Shown here: piece by piece, positions 23,569-31,631 of the stretch
Layout of the letters: every line of letters starts with the position of its first letter
How positions within the stretch are numbered: position 1 is the first letter of the stretch
From: Parvibaculum sp039973015
GTDB lineage: Bacteria > Pseudomonadota > Alphaproteobacteria > Parvibaculales > Parvibaculaceae
NCBI RefSeq assembly: GCF_039973015.1
Contig: NZ_JBDWLT010000010.1
Span: 591,289 to 655,288, forward strand
Direction of reading: 5' to 3'
Length of the DNA: 64,000 nt
Translations under genes and position numbers: made by a program
The notes under the pieces: model-generated
Seen by the model: only the letters and a program-made list of their open reading frames with translations
Told to the model about the DNA's origin: nothing
Database searches by the model: none

Positions 23569-24213
23569 TCAGTCCTTCTCTTTCTGGTCGACCATATTCA
23601 TCACATCGTTGGAACTGCCCTCGGGTGCGGCAATCTCGACGATCCGTTCGTCAACATCGTCATATTCAAGCCGGAGCGCGCGGGACATGGTCGCATGCAT
23701 GTCATAGGTCGCGGTGATGTAGGTGAACTCAAGTATCTCTTCGTCCGAAAGATGCTTCTTCATCGCATCGAAGATCGCCTCCGGCACACGGCCGCTCTGG
23801 AGTACGAGGCAATCCGTATAGGCAAGCAGCGCGCGTTCGAGCGGGCTGAAGCAATCGGCAATCTGCCAATGCGGGATCGCCTCGATCTGCTCTTCCGTGA
23901 ATCCGACATCGCGACAGGCCTTGCAGTGCTGTGAGAAGACGAATTGCGAGCCGCGCGCAAAGCCTGCGCGAATCTGCCCCAGTTCGCGAAGCTTCGGGCT
24001 GATTTTCCGCTTGGGGTCTCGATAGAACTGGAAGCCTTCGGTCGTGTGCTTGAAAGCATCGGGAACCAGCGCAAAGACGGTCCACCAGTTTCCGGGTGTG
24101 CCGGTCGCCGTGCCCGGTTCCTTCACCGGGTCACGTTCACCGAAAAGCATCTTGTATATCTGTTGCGCGAGCGGATCTGCGTCCGCCTTCGCGACCTGTC
24201 TCAATCTCGGCAT
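23569..24213 (-). CDS. Carboxymuconolactone decarboxylase/AhpD-like protein
   Basis: A 214-residue helical protein of the CMD/AhpD superfamily. The redox-type motif is QHCKACRDVG (CxxC), preceded by ELGQIRAGFARGSQFVFS, and the second half has the EEILEFTYITATYDM segment typical of larger CMD proteins. AhpD-type members act as alkylhydroperoxidase adaptors; others decarboxylate aromatic ring-cleavage lactones. Two ATG codons are close together; the one at 24211-24213 has GGGAGG 7 bp upstream and is preferred over 24217-24219. First gene of the leftward trio; the 78-bp gap to the divergent MarR gene should hold both promoters. Confidence 0.88.
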   Translation of the reverse strand: MPRLRQVAKADADPLAQQIYKMLFGERDPVKEPGTATGTPGNWWTVFALVPDAFKHTTEGFQFYRDPKRKISPKLRELGQIRAGFARGSQFVFSQHCKACRDVGFTEEQIEAIPHWQIADCFSPLERALLAYTDCLVLQSGRVPEAIFDAMKKHLSDEEILEFTYITATYDMHATMSRALRLEYDDVDERIVEIAAPEGSSNDVMNMVDQKEKD

Positions 24214-24291
24214 GCTCATCCTCCCGTTGCATGACCGGCAGAAATGTAAGATAAACTGACGAATGACTCAAGCCGAAAAGCGGAACCCAAA

Positions 24292-24765
24292 ATGGAAAGA
24301 AAACCCGGACTGCTGATGGCGCAGTTGCTAAACCGTTTCATCTGGTTCGACGGCGCGCTCCAGAAGAGCCTTGATGCGCGCGGACATGGCGGGGTGCGCC
24401 GCCTTGAATCCATGTGCATGGTTTATGTTCATGCGGGTGTGCGCCGTCCGAGCGAGCTTGCGCGGCTTCTCGGCGTGACGCGGCAATCCGTGAACACGGC
24501 CTTGCGCGAGCTGGAGGAGAAGGGGCTCGTCTACATGGCGGCGGACCCGGATGACGCGCGCTGCAAGCTGGTGAGTTTCGCACCGGAAGGGGCGGCGATG
24601 CGGCAGGAGGCGATGGAAATTGTCATGGGCCTCGAAGCCGAACTGGAAGAGAGGCTGGGCAGCCAGGCCGTGAGTGAACTGGGCCGTCTGGTCACTGCCG
24701 ACTGGGGAGAGCCGCCGGTGATCGGCAAGACGCCGGCGAAGGAAAGAAAGAAGAAAAGAGCATGA
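24292..24765 (+). CDS. MarR-family transcriptional regulator
   Basis: A 157-residue winged-helix protein. Recognition helix region RPSELARLLGVTRQSVNTAL is followed by a wing (EEKGLVYMAADPDDARCKLV) whose DxxDxR motif is a MarR hallmark. The C-terminal tail is very basic (KERKKKRA). It is divergent from the CMD-VOC-membrane operon and its last four bases overlap the start of the PEP-mutase-family gene (ATGA), so it may control both directions. The ligand is unknown; MarR proteins in such settings usually sense the aromatic or thioester substrate of the pathway. Confidence 0.9.
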   Translation: MERKPGLLMAQLLNRFIWFDGALQKSLDARGHGGVRRLESMCMVYVHAGVRRPSELARLLGVTRQSVNTALRELEEKGLVYMAADPDDARCKLVSFAPEGAAMRQEAMEIVMGLEAELEERLGSQAVSELGRLVTADWGEPPVIGKTPAKERKKKRA

Positions 24766-25628
24766 CGAACCTGCACGAACGTCTCGCCGCTCCCGGCATC
24801 ATTGTCGCGCCCGGCGCCTATGACGCCTTGTCGGCAAAGCTCGCCGCGAAGGCAGGCGCGGAGGTGGTCTACATGACGGGCTTCGGCGTGTCGGGCGCGA
24901 GTTTCGGATTACCGGATGTCGGCCTTGTGAGTGCGGCGGAAATGGCCGAGCGTGTCCGCGCGATTGCGTGCACATGCGCACCCGTGCCGCTGATCGCCGA
25001 TGGCGACAATGGTCATGGCGGGCCGCTCAACGCCGCGCGTCTCACTCGCGCCTATGAGACGGCAGGCGCGGAGTGCATCCAGATCGAGGATCAGGTTTTC
25101 CCGAAGCGCTGCGGCCATATGGAAGGCAAGGAGGTCGTCGCGATCGAGGAAGCGGCGGCGAAGATCCGCGCAGCCGCCGACGCACGCGAAAGCAAGGGCT
25201 TCAAGATCATGGCGCGCACGGATGCGCGCGCGACGCACGACCTCGACGAGGCGCTGAGGCGCGGCGAAGCTTTTCTGAAAGCGGGCGCGGACATTCTCTT
25301 TATCGAGGCGCCGCGTGACGAGGCCGAAATGCGCAGAGTGGCCGAGACCTTCAAGGGTGTGCCGCTGGTCGCCAATATCGTGGAAGACGGCAAGACGCCT
25401 TATCTCGGCGCGAAGGCGCTGGAGTCGCTGGGCTTCAAGATCGCGCTTTTTCCCGTGTCGGCGCTGCTCGCCGTCACCGCGCGGCTGCAGGGCGTTTACG
25501 AGACGCTGATGAAAGGCGAGGGCTTGCCGGACGGCGAAGAGCGCGTCACTTTCCAGCGCTATAACGAGCTGATCGGCCTGAACGAGATGATGGCCGACGC
25601 GGCCGCGATAACGCAAAAGACGGAGTGA
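24762..25628 (+). CDS. Isocitrate lyase/PEP mutase superfamily protein
   Basis: A 288-residue TIM-barrel carboxylase/lyase. The GDNGHGG loop (metal binding), IQIEDQVFPKRCGHMEGKEV (written in pieces: the IEDQ strand and the KRCGH gating loop with the catalytic Cys), and the ARTDAR motif are all present. The subgroup includes 2-methylisocitrate lyase, oxaloacetate decarboxylase and dimethylmalate lyase, and I cannot choose among them; KRCGH favours a C-C lyase of 2-methylisocitrate or dimethylmalate type. Translationally coupled to the MarR gene (ATGA overlap) and followed 10 bp later by a thioesterase-fold gene. Confidence 0.88.
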   Translation: MTNLHERLAAPGIIVAPGAYDALSAKLAAKAGAEVVYMTGFGVSGASFGLPDVGLVSAAEMAERVRAIACTCAPVPLIADGDNGHGGPLNAARLTRAYETAGAECIQIEDQVFPKRCGHMEGKEVVAIEEAAAKIRAAADARESKGFKIMARTDARATHDLDEALRRGEAFLKAGADILFIEAPRDEAEMRRVAETFKGVPLVANIVEDGKTPYLGAKALESLGFKIALFPVSALLAVTARLQGVYETLMKGEGLPDGEERVTFQRYNELIGLNEMMADAAAITQKTE

Positions 25629-25638
25629 AGGGGACGCG

Positions 25639-26067
25639 ATGCCGAGCTGGGGGAATATTCTGAAGCGGATCGAGGCGGGCGAGACGGAGAAGGCGCCGCC
25701 GCATGTGACGGCGCTCAATCTCTATGCGGGCAAGCTGACCGTACTGGAGCCCGGCCGCATCCGCTATGACTGGCCGGTCGATCCGGCTTACATGAACCCG
25801 GTGGCGGTGTTCGGCGGTTATCTTGCGACGCTCGCCGACCAGACCTGTTCCTTCGCGCTGATGACCATGCTGAAGGACGACCAGAACTTCACGACCGTGG
25901 ACCTTCAGACGCATTTCTTCCGGCCGGTGACGAAGGGTGTGCTCGCCTGCGAGGGCCATGTGCTGAACGTCTCGAAGACACAGGCCTATGTTGAGGCGAT
26001 CTTTACGAACGGTGACGGCAAGCTGGCGCTGAAGGCGCGGGCGGTGGAGCGAATTATCACGGCGTGA
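25639..26067 (+). CDS. PaaI-type hotdog-fold thioesterase
   Basis: A 142-residue single-hotdog protein. The central helix region PVAVFGGYLATLADQTCSFAL has the H/NG-x-x-x-A-x-x-D-like pattern (Asp in ADQT as the likely catalytic acid), followed by TTVDLQTHFFRPVTKG and GKLALKARA, typical of the PaaI/YbgC/4HBT group. It should hydrolyse an acyl-CoA, perhaps the product or a dead-end of the pathway served by the upstream lyase. Start ATG preceded by AAGGGGA. Last gene of the marR-lyase-thioesterase unit, converging on pheC with a 4-bp gap. Confidence 0.87.
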   Translation: MPSWGNILKRIEAGETEKAPPHVTALNLYAGKLTVLEPGRIRYDWPVDPAYMNPVAVFGGYLATLADQTCSFALMTMLKDDQNFTTVDLQTHFFRPVTKGVLACEGHVLNVSKTQAYVEAIFTNGDGKLALKARAVERIITA

Positions 26068-26071
26068 GATT

Positions 26072-26845
26072 TCACTCCACCCACTTTGAAAACAGCACTT
26101 CCTTCTGCCCGCTCTCGTCCATCTTCGCGAGCCACGCATCGATGCGGGCCTTCCACGCCCCGTCCTTCGGCAAGAGGTAGGCCTTCTCGGACCGTGTGAA
26201 GGGCGCATTGGGGTTTACCGCACAGAGCGCGGGATGCTCGCGGGCAACAATGCGCGTTTCGATGGCGTCGGTGAGCATCACGTCGGCGCGGCCCTCGGCG
26301 ATCTCCTCGAAGATGCTCGCATTATCCTTGTGAAGGACGAGGCGCGCCTTGCGGATGTTCGCGCGGGCGAAGACCTCGTTGGTGCCGCCCGGATTGACGA
26401 TGACGGTGACGCCTTCGCGGTCGATCCCGTTCAGCGTCTCGAAGCGCGAGGCATCCTCGCAGCGGGCAATAGGGGCCTTGCCGTCGGTCAGCAGTGGCGT
26501 CGAGAAGAAGGCGTGCTCCTTCCGCTCCTGCGTGACCGAGATGCCGCCCATGCCGATATCGTATTTGCCCGCCTTGAGATCTTCCATCAGTGTCGGCCAG
26601 CTCGTCTTCACGATGACGAGGCGGACGCCGAGATCCTCTGCGAGCGCTTGCGCCATCTCGGCGTCGAGGCCCTCGAGCTCGCCTTGCGGACCCTCCCATG
26701 AGAAGGGCTTGTAGTCGCCGGTGAGACCGACACGGACCGTTTCCGAGGCCTCGATCCGGTCGAGCGTCGGGCTCTCGCCAGCGACTACGAGCGACGATAG
26801 GGTAAGAACCCACAGAATGAAGAACGCACGAATGAGCTTTGCCAT
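26072..26845 (-). CDS. pheC: Periplasmic cyclohexadienyl dehydratase-like protein
   Basis: A 257-residue protein with a signal peptide (MAKLIRAFFILWVLTLSSLV then AGE) and a periplasmic solute-binding fold. The body matches the PheC pattern closely: VRVGLTGDYKPFSW, the GLDAEMAQALAEDLGV segment, TSWPTLMEDLKAGKYDIGMG, and especially IVNPGGTNEVFARANI and LTDAIETRI. PheC enzymes convert prephenate/arogenate to phenylpyruvate/phenylalanine in the periplasm, having evolved from amino-acid binding proteins. The alternative is a plain amino-acid binding protein, but no transporter genes are adjacent. The start is set at the ATG before the signal peptide; it overlaps the start of the divergent hypothetical gene (shared CATG). 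Confidence 0.8.
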   Translation of the reverse strand: MAKLIRAFFILWVLTLSSLVVAGESPTLDRIEASETVRVGLTGDYKPFSWEGPQGELEGLDAEMAQALAEDLGVRLVIVKTSWPTLMEDLKAGKYDIGMGGISVTQERKEHAFFSTPLLTDGKAPIARCEDASRFETLNGIDREGVTVIVNPGGTNEVFARANIRKARLVLHKDNASIFEEIAEGRADVMLTDAIETRIVAREHPALCAVNPNAPFTRSEKAYLLPKDGAWKARIDAWLAKMDESGQKEVLFSKWVE

Positions 26846-27152
26846 GAAAAACGCAGATTTATGGAGGGAGGCAGAGGCGTACGCGAAGCAGATCGCGCCG
26901 TTGCCTAAGCATGATCCTATTGAAGCTGGGCTAATGGGCTTTTTTGGCAGTGGCGCGATACTGTTCCTATTTGTCAGCATATCTGGCTTGAGCAGTGATC
27001 GATTTGATGTCCCACTATTTACGACGATGGCTATCTGTGGGATCGCCCCTTATTTTTATTTTCGGGGACAGGTTACAAAGCATTATCGGGTTTTAGGCGA
27101 CGAATACCGTAGTTTAGCTGATAGGTACGGAGAGGTTGAAGATGTACAGTGA
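26844..27152 (+). CDS. Small two-helix membrane protein, unknown
   Basis: A 102-residue protein, not recognised. It has a charged N-terminus (MKNADLWREAEAYAKQI), two membrane segments at about residues 30-50 and 55-73, and a hydrophilic tail. GC is noticeably lower than the flanks, which with its isolation suggests recent acquisition. The ATG at 26844-26846 overlaps the pheC start codon on the other strand, an odd arrangement; earlier in-frame ATGs at 26817 and 26832 would overlap pheC further, and none has a convincing Shine-Dalgarno. The 262 bp that follow, up to ileS, contain no supportable gene, only a GC-rich palindrome (GCCCG-C-CGGGC) near 27330. Confidence 0.5.
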   Translation: MKNADLWREAEAYAKQIAPLPKHDPIEAGLMGFFGSGAILFLFVSISGLSSDRFDVPLFTTMAICGIAPYFYFRGQVTKHYRVLGDEYRSLADRYGEVEDVQ

Positions 27153-27414
27153 CGGAGGCCGTTTCAGCGTATTTCCGCCCCTGACCGCCTTTGGACCCTT
27201 ACTGGACTGTTAAGGGGCCTGCTGCTAGAAACTCGCCCCATGACGATGCTCATGAAAATGCCGGGAAGAGGCGGCGCCCATCCCGCCATAATAGCGCGAA
27301 TTACAGGCCCGGCCTGCCGCTGAGGACGCCCGCCGGGCGGTCCGGGGCAGGAGCCGGGTTTCTCCGTTTTCATCGCGCAACCCAGATTTTCTGGACCATT
27401 CCCCGGGATCATCC

Positions 27415-30291
27415 ATGTCCACCGATACGACCTCCGAAAATAAAGGCGCCGAAGAAGCCGGCCGCGACTATCGCGAGACGCTTTTTCTGCCGAAAACCGA
27501 TTTTCCGATGAAGGCGGGGCTTCCCGTGCGCGAGCCCGAATGGCTGGAGCGCTGGCAGAAGCTCGACCTCTACAACCGGCTCCGCGAAAGCGCGAAGGGC
27601 CGCGAGACCTTCGTCCTGCATGACGGTCCTCCTTACGCGAATGGCAACATCCATATAGGCCATGCGCTGAACAAGATCCTGAAGGACATCGTCGTGCGCT
27701 CGCAGCAGATGATGGGCAAGGACGCCGCCTATATCCCTGGCTGGGACTGCCACGGGCTTCCGATCGAGTGGAAGATCGAGGAGAAGTACCGCAAGAAGGG
27801 CCTCAACAAGGACGAGGTGCCGCCGCTGGAATTCCGGCGCGAATGCCGCGAGTTTGCCCAGCACTGGGTCGATGTGCAGAAGGAAGAGTTCAAGCGCCTC
27901 GGCGTTTCCGGCGAGTGGGACAATCCCTACCTCACCATGTCCTTCGACGCCGAAGCGAAGATCGTCGAGGAATTCCAGAAATTTCTCATGAACGGTTCGC
28001 TCTATCGCGGCTCGAAGCCGGTCATGTGGTCGGTGGTGGAAAAGACCGCGCTGGCGGAAGCCGAAATCGAGTATCACGACCACACCAGCCACACGATCTG
28101 GGTGAAGTTTCCGGTGGTGAAGGGCGATGCCTTGAAGGGCGCCGCGGTTGTGATCTGGACGACAACGCCCTGGACGATCCCGGCGAACCGCGCGATCTCC
28201 TATTCGCCGAAAATCGCTTACGGCCTCTACGAAGTGAAGGCGACGGGCGAGAAGCTTGTGCTCGCCGATGCGCTCGCAGCGCAGGTCGCGAAGGACGCGG
28301 GCATCGAGGACTGGACGCGGCTTCGCGACGTGATGGCCGATGAACTGTGCGGCGTCGTTTGCGCGCATCCCTTCCGTGGTCAGGGCTACGACTTCGACGT
28401 GCCGCTGCTGGCGGGCGATCATGTGACGGAAGAGGCCGGTACCGGCTTCGTCCACACCGCGCCCGGCCACGGCCAGGACGACTACATCATCTGGGTCGAG
28501 AACTTCGGCTCGAAGGACATCCCCGAAACCGTGAACGAGGAAGGCGGCTATTACGACCATGTGCCGCTCTTCGCGGGCAAGTTCGTGCTGACGCGGCAGG
28601 GCAAGGAAGGCAACGCCAACGCCGCTGTGATCGAGGAGCTTGAGAAAGCGGATGCGCTGCTGGCCAAGGGCAAGGTCAAGCACTCCTATCCGCATTCATG
28701 GCGCTCCAAGGCGCCGCTCATCTTCCGCAACACGCCGCAATGGTTCGTGGCGATGGATGCGAAGATCGAGGCGGCGGGCGGCCGCGAATTCCGCGACGTC
28801 GCGCTGGAGGAAATCGACAAGGTGCGCTGGGTGCCCGCGCGCAACCGCAACCGGATCCACTCGATGGTGGAAGGCCGCCCCGACTGGGTGCTGTCGCGCC
28901 AGCGCGCCTGGGGCGTGCCGCTGACACTCTTCGTGAAGAAGGACGATGGCTCGCTGCTCCGTGACGAGGCCGTGAACGCGCGCATCGTCGAAGCCGTCGC
29001 CAGCGAAGGTGCGGATGCCTGGTTCGAGCATCCGGCATCGGACTTCCTCGGAAGCCAATACAGCGAAGCGGACTACGAGAAAGTCACCGACATTCTCGAT
29101 GTCTGGTTCGATTCAGGGTCCACCCATGCCTTCGTGCTGGAAGCGCGCGGGATACCGACACCCGCCGACCTCTATCTCGAAGGTTCCGACCAGCATCGCG
29201 GCTGGTTTCAGTCCTCGCTGCTCGAAAGCTGCGCGACGCGAGGCCGCGCGCCCTACCGGCAGGTGCTGACGCATGGCATGACGCTGACCGACAAGGGCCT
29301 CAAGATGTCGAAGTCGCTCGGCAATGCGATCGAGCCCGAAGCGATCATCAAGCAGAACGGCGCGGAAATCCTGCGCCTGTGGGTCGCGAGCACCGACTAC
29401 TGGGAAGATCACAGCATCGGCAACGACATCATCAAGTCGAATGTCGAGGCCTACCGGAAGCTCCGTAATACGTTCCGCTACCTGATCGGCAATCTTGCGG
29501 GCTTCGACGATGCAGAGCGCCTGCCTGTCTCCGAGATGCCGGAACTCGAACGCGTGATCCTGCATCGCCTTGCCGAGCTCGATGACCTCGTGCGCAAGGC
29601 CTACACGGATTACGACTTCAAGCGGGTGTCGCATACGCTGTCGAATTTCATGAATGTCGAACTTTCGGCTTTCTATTTCGACATCCGAAAGGACGCGCTT
29701 TATTGCGATGCGCCCTCGGCGCTGCGCCGCCGTGCCTGCCGCACGGTGCTCGATCATCTCTTCTCCTGCCTCACGGCATGGCTAGCGCCGGTGCTTTGTT
29801 TTACGGCGGAAGAGGTCTGGCTCTCGCGCTTCCCTTCCGGCGAAGACTCGGTGCATCTGCGCACTTTCCCGGAAATCCCGGCCGATTGGCGCAACGAGGC
29901 GCTTTCCGAGAAATGGAAAAAGGTGCGCGAACTCCGCCGCGTGGTCACGGGTGCGCTTGAAGTCGAACGCCGCGAAAAGCGGATCGGCGCGAGCCTTGAA
30001 GCGGCCCCTGAAGTCTTCGTTTCGCGATCCGAGCTTGTGGAGGCGATGAAGGGTGTCGACCTCGCCGAAATCTCGATCACGAGCCAGGCGACGCTCGCCG
30101 AAGGCGAAGGCCCCGCCGATGCCTGGCGGCTCGACGATGTGCCGGGCGTTGCCGTCGTGCCGAAGCTTGCAGAGGGACGCAAATGCGCACGTTCCTGGCG
30201 TATCCTGCCGGAAGTGGGAAGCGACCCGGATTACCCGGATCTCTCGCTCCGCGATGCGGCGGCGGTCCGCGAATACGACGCGCAGCACTGA
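27415..30291 (+). CDS. ileS: Isoleucyl-tRNA synthetase
   Basis: Class I synthetase, 958 residues. The HIGH motif is in PYANGNIHIGHALNKILKD, the editing (CP1) domain contains WTTTPWTIPANRAI and GTGFVHTAPGHGQDD, and the KMSKS loop is LKMSKSLGNA. The anticodon-binding domain follows. At the extreme C-terminus the usual zinc finger of bacterial IleS is reduced: RKCARSWRI keeps one Cys of the first CxxC and no second pair appears, as in several alphaproteobacteria. lspA follows by 21 bp and bamF after it, and the set likely ends at the terminator near 31544. Confidence 0.98.
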   Translation: MSTDTTSENKGAEEAGRDYRETLFLPKTDFPMKAGLPVREPEWLERWQKLDLYNRLRESAKGRETFVLHDGPPYANGNIHIGHALNKILKDIVVRSQQMMGKDAAYIPGWDCHGLPIEWKIEEKYRKKGLNKDEVPPLEFRRECREFAQHWVDVQKEEFKRLGVSGEWDNPYLTMSFDAEAKIVEEFQKFLMNGSLYRGSKPVMWSVVEKTALAEAEIEYHDHTSHTIWVKFPVVKGDALKGAAVVIWTTTPWTIPANRAISYSPKIAYGLYEVKATGEKLVLADALAAQVAKDAGIEDWTRLRDVMADELCGVVCAHPFRGQGYDFDVPLLAGDHVTEEAGTGFVHTAPGHGQDDYIIWVENFGSKDIPETVNEEGGYYDHVPLFAGKFVLTRQGKEGNANAAVIEELEKADALLAKGKVKHSYPHSWRSKAPLIFRNTPQWFVAMDAKIEAAGGREFRDVALEEIDKVRWVPARNRNRIHSMVEGRPDWVLSRQRAWGVPLTLFVKKDDGSLLRDEAVNARIVEAVASEGADAWFEHPASDFLGSQYSEADYEKVTDILDVWFDSGSTHAFVLEARGIPTPADLYLEGSDQHRGWFQSSLLESCATRGRAPYRQVLTHGMTLTDKGLKMSKSLGNAIEPEAIIKQNGAEILRLWVASTDYWEDHSIGNDIIKSNVEAYRKLRNTFRYLIGNLAGFDDAERLPVSEMPELERVILHRLAELDDLVRKAYTDYDFKRVSHTLSNFMNVELSAFYFDIRKDALYCDAPSALRRRACRTVLDHLFSCLTAWLAPVLCFTAEEVWLSRFPSGEDSVHLRTFPEIPADWRNEALSEKWKKVRELRRVVTGALEVERREKRIGASLEAAPEVFVSRSELVEAMKGVDLAEISITSQATLAEGEGPADAWRLDDVPGVAVVPKLAEGRKCARSWRILPEVGSDPDYPDLSLRDAAAVREYDAQH

Positions 30292-30312
30292 GCGCGAGAG
30301 GGAGATAAAGGG

Positions 30313-30864
30313 ATGACGAGCCTGAACCGCGAGACTTTCTGGGGCCCCTGGTCTCTCTACGGGTCGCTGATCGGGCTGGCGGGCTTTGCCGTCGACCGTG
30401 CCCATAAATGGTGGATGATCAATATTTATGACATCGCCGCGCGGGGCCGCGTCGAGGTGACGTCCTTTTTCGACCTTGTCATGGCCTGGAATCAGGGCGT
30501 CAGCTACGGCCTTTTCGAGGCGCAGACGGCGCTGGGCGTGGCAATCCTCGCGGGCTTCGCCATCGCGGTCATTATCGGCCTCAGCCTCTGGCTTGCCCGG
30601 GTGGACCACAAGGTGACGGCGCTTGCCATCGGCCTGATCCTCGGCGGCGCCCTCGGGAATGTCTATGACCGCATTTTCTATGGCGCAGTGGCGGACTTTT
30701 TTAGTTTTCACGCCTTCGGATTTTACTGGTATATCTTCAATATCGCCGATGTATGGATAGCGCTGGGCGTCATGCTCATCATCCTCGAATCGGTCTGGCC
30801 GGGCCTTGTGGGCGCCGGTAAAAAGGACAGCCCGGACGGAAAATCGGGCGGTACACCAGCCTGA
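30313..30864 (+). CDS. lspA: Lipoprotein signal peptidase
   Basis: A 183-residue inner-membrane aspartic protease (signal peptidase II) that cleaves prolipoproteins before the lipidated Cys. Four membrane helices are visible. The catalytic dyad is in the two family motifs: AVADFFSFHA (first Asp) and FNIADVWIALG (second Asp), with GNVYDRIFYG preceding them and WNQGVSYGLF in the periplasmic half. The C-terminal 15 residues are hydrophilic. Placement after ileS is common across proteobacteria, and its next neighbour is itself a lipoprotein gene. Confidence 0.96.
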   Translation: MTSLNRETFWGPWSLYGSLIGLAGFAVDRAHKWWMINIYDIAARGRVEVTSFFDLVMAWNQGVSYGLFEAQTALGVAILAGFAIAVIIGLSLWLARVDHKVTALAIGLILGGALGNVYDRIFYGAVADFFSFHAFGFYWYIFNIADVWIALGVMLIILESVWPGLVGAGKKDSPDGKSGGTPA

Positions 30865-30918
30865 CAGGCGATTGGCCGGCAGGATCGGCAAAAAGCCACG
30901 ACCAAGGAGAGCCGATAA

Positions 30919-31524
30919 GTGACTATCGAAGCGAAAGTCTCCCGCATCGCCGGGTGGAGCGCGAAAGCCGGTCTGTTTGCCGCGCTGTCGCTTTCCCTTG
31001 CCGCCTGCGGCGGTGAAAGCCTTAGCGATACGCTTGGTTATGGCAAATCCGCCCCGGACGAATTCGCCATCGTAACGAAGGCGCCGCTGGTCATCCCGCC
31101 GGATTATTCGCTGCGCCCGCCGCAACCCGGCGCACCGCGTCCGCAGGAAATGGACATGCAGCCCTCGATTGGCGCGCAGCGCGCCCTGATCGGTGAGGAA
31201 GCACTTTCGGCTGAAAATGTCGGTCCCTCGCAGAGCCAGGGCGAGCAGGTGCTGTTGCAGGAAACCGGCGCGACGGAAGCCGATCCGCGCATCCGTCAGG
31301 TCGTGAACGCGGAAACGCGCTCTCTGGTCGAACGCGACGAGACGTTCGTCGACAGTGTTCTCTTCTGGAAAAACTCGGGTCCGGCGCCGGATGAGCGTCT
31401 TGTGAACCCCAGGGAAGAAAGCGAACGCATCCAGCAGAATGAGGCGGAAGGCAAGCCTGTTACCGAAGGCGAGACCCCGACCGTCGAACCGAAGAAAGAA
31501 GGCTGGCTCTCCGGCATTTTCTGA
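30919..31524 (+). CDS. BamF-type lipoprotein (DUF3035)
   Basis: A 201-residue lipoprotein: signal peptide with lipobox SLAACG (Cys about residue 30), then the DUF3035 signature PDEFAIVTKAPLVIPPDYSL and RPPQPGAPRPQ. DUF3035 proteins were identified as the alphaproteobacterial BAM-complex subunit BamF. The rest of the chain is acidic and low-complexity, with a short C-terminal GWLSGIF. The start is GTG at 30919, with AAGGAG about 9 bp upstream. Third gene of ileS-lspA-bamF; it is the substrate type that LspA processes. Confidence 0.88.
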   Translation: MTIEAKVSRIAGWSAKAGLFAALSLSLAACGGESLSDTLGYGKSAPDEFAIVTKAPLVIPPDYSLRPPQPGAPRPQEMDMQPSIGAQRALIGEEALSAENVGPSQSQGEQVLLQETGATEADPRIRQVVNAETRSLVERDETFVDSVLFWKNSGPAPDERLVNPREESERIQQNEAEGKPVTEGETPTVEPKKEGWLSGIF

Positions 31525-31543
31525 GCAATCGGGATTTGCGAAT

Positions 31544-31580
31544 GGCGGAAGGGCAAAGGTCTTTCCGCCTTTTGCTTTTC
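31544..31580 (+). terminator. Terminator of the ileS-lspA-bamF unit
   Basis: Arms GGCGGAA (31544-31550) and TTCCGCC (31563-31569), perfect, with a 12-nt loop, followed by TTTTGCTTTT. It lies 20 bp beyond the bamF stop and 52 bp before the protease gene start, marking an operon boundary. Confidence 0.85.
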
Positions 31581-31631
31581 CGCGCGTCGAAAGCCGGAAC
31601 GAGAGAAGCCACCGCCCCGGAGGGATGAGAC

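Noticed and set aside
26072..26980. Longer pheC starting upstream at 26980
   Set aside because: The extra 45 residues are not signal-like, and the internal ATG begins a clean signal peptide directly matching the family.
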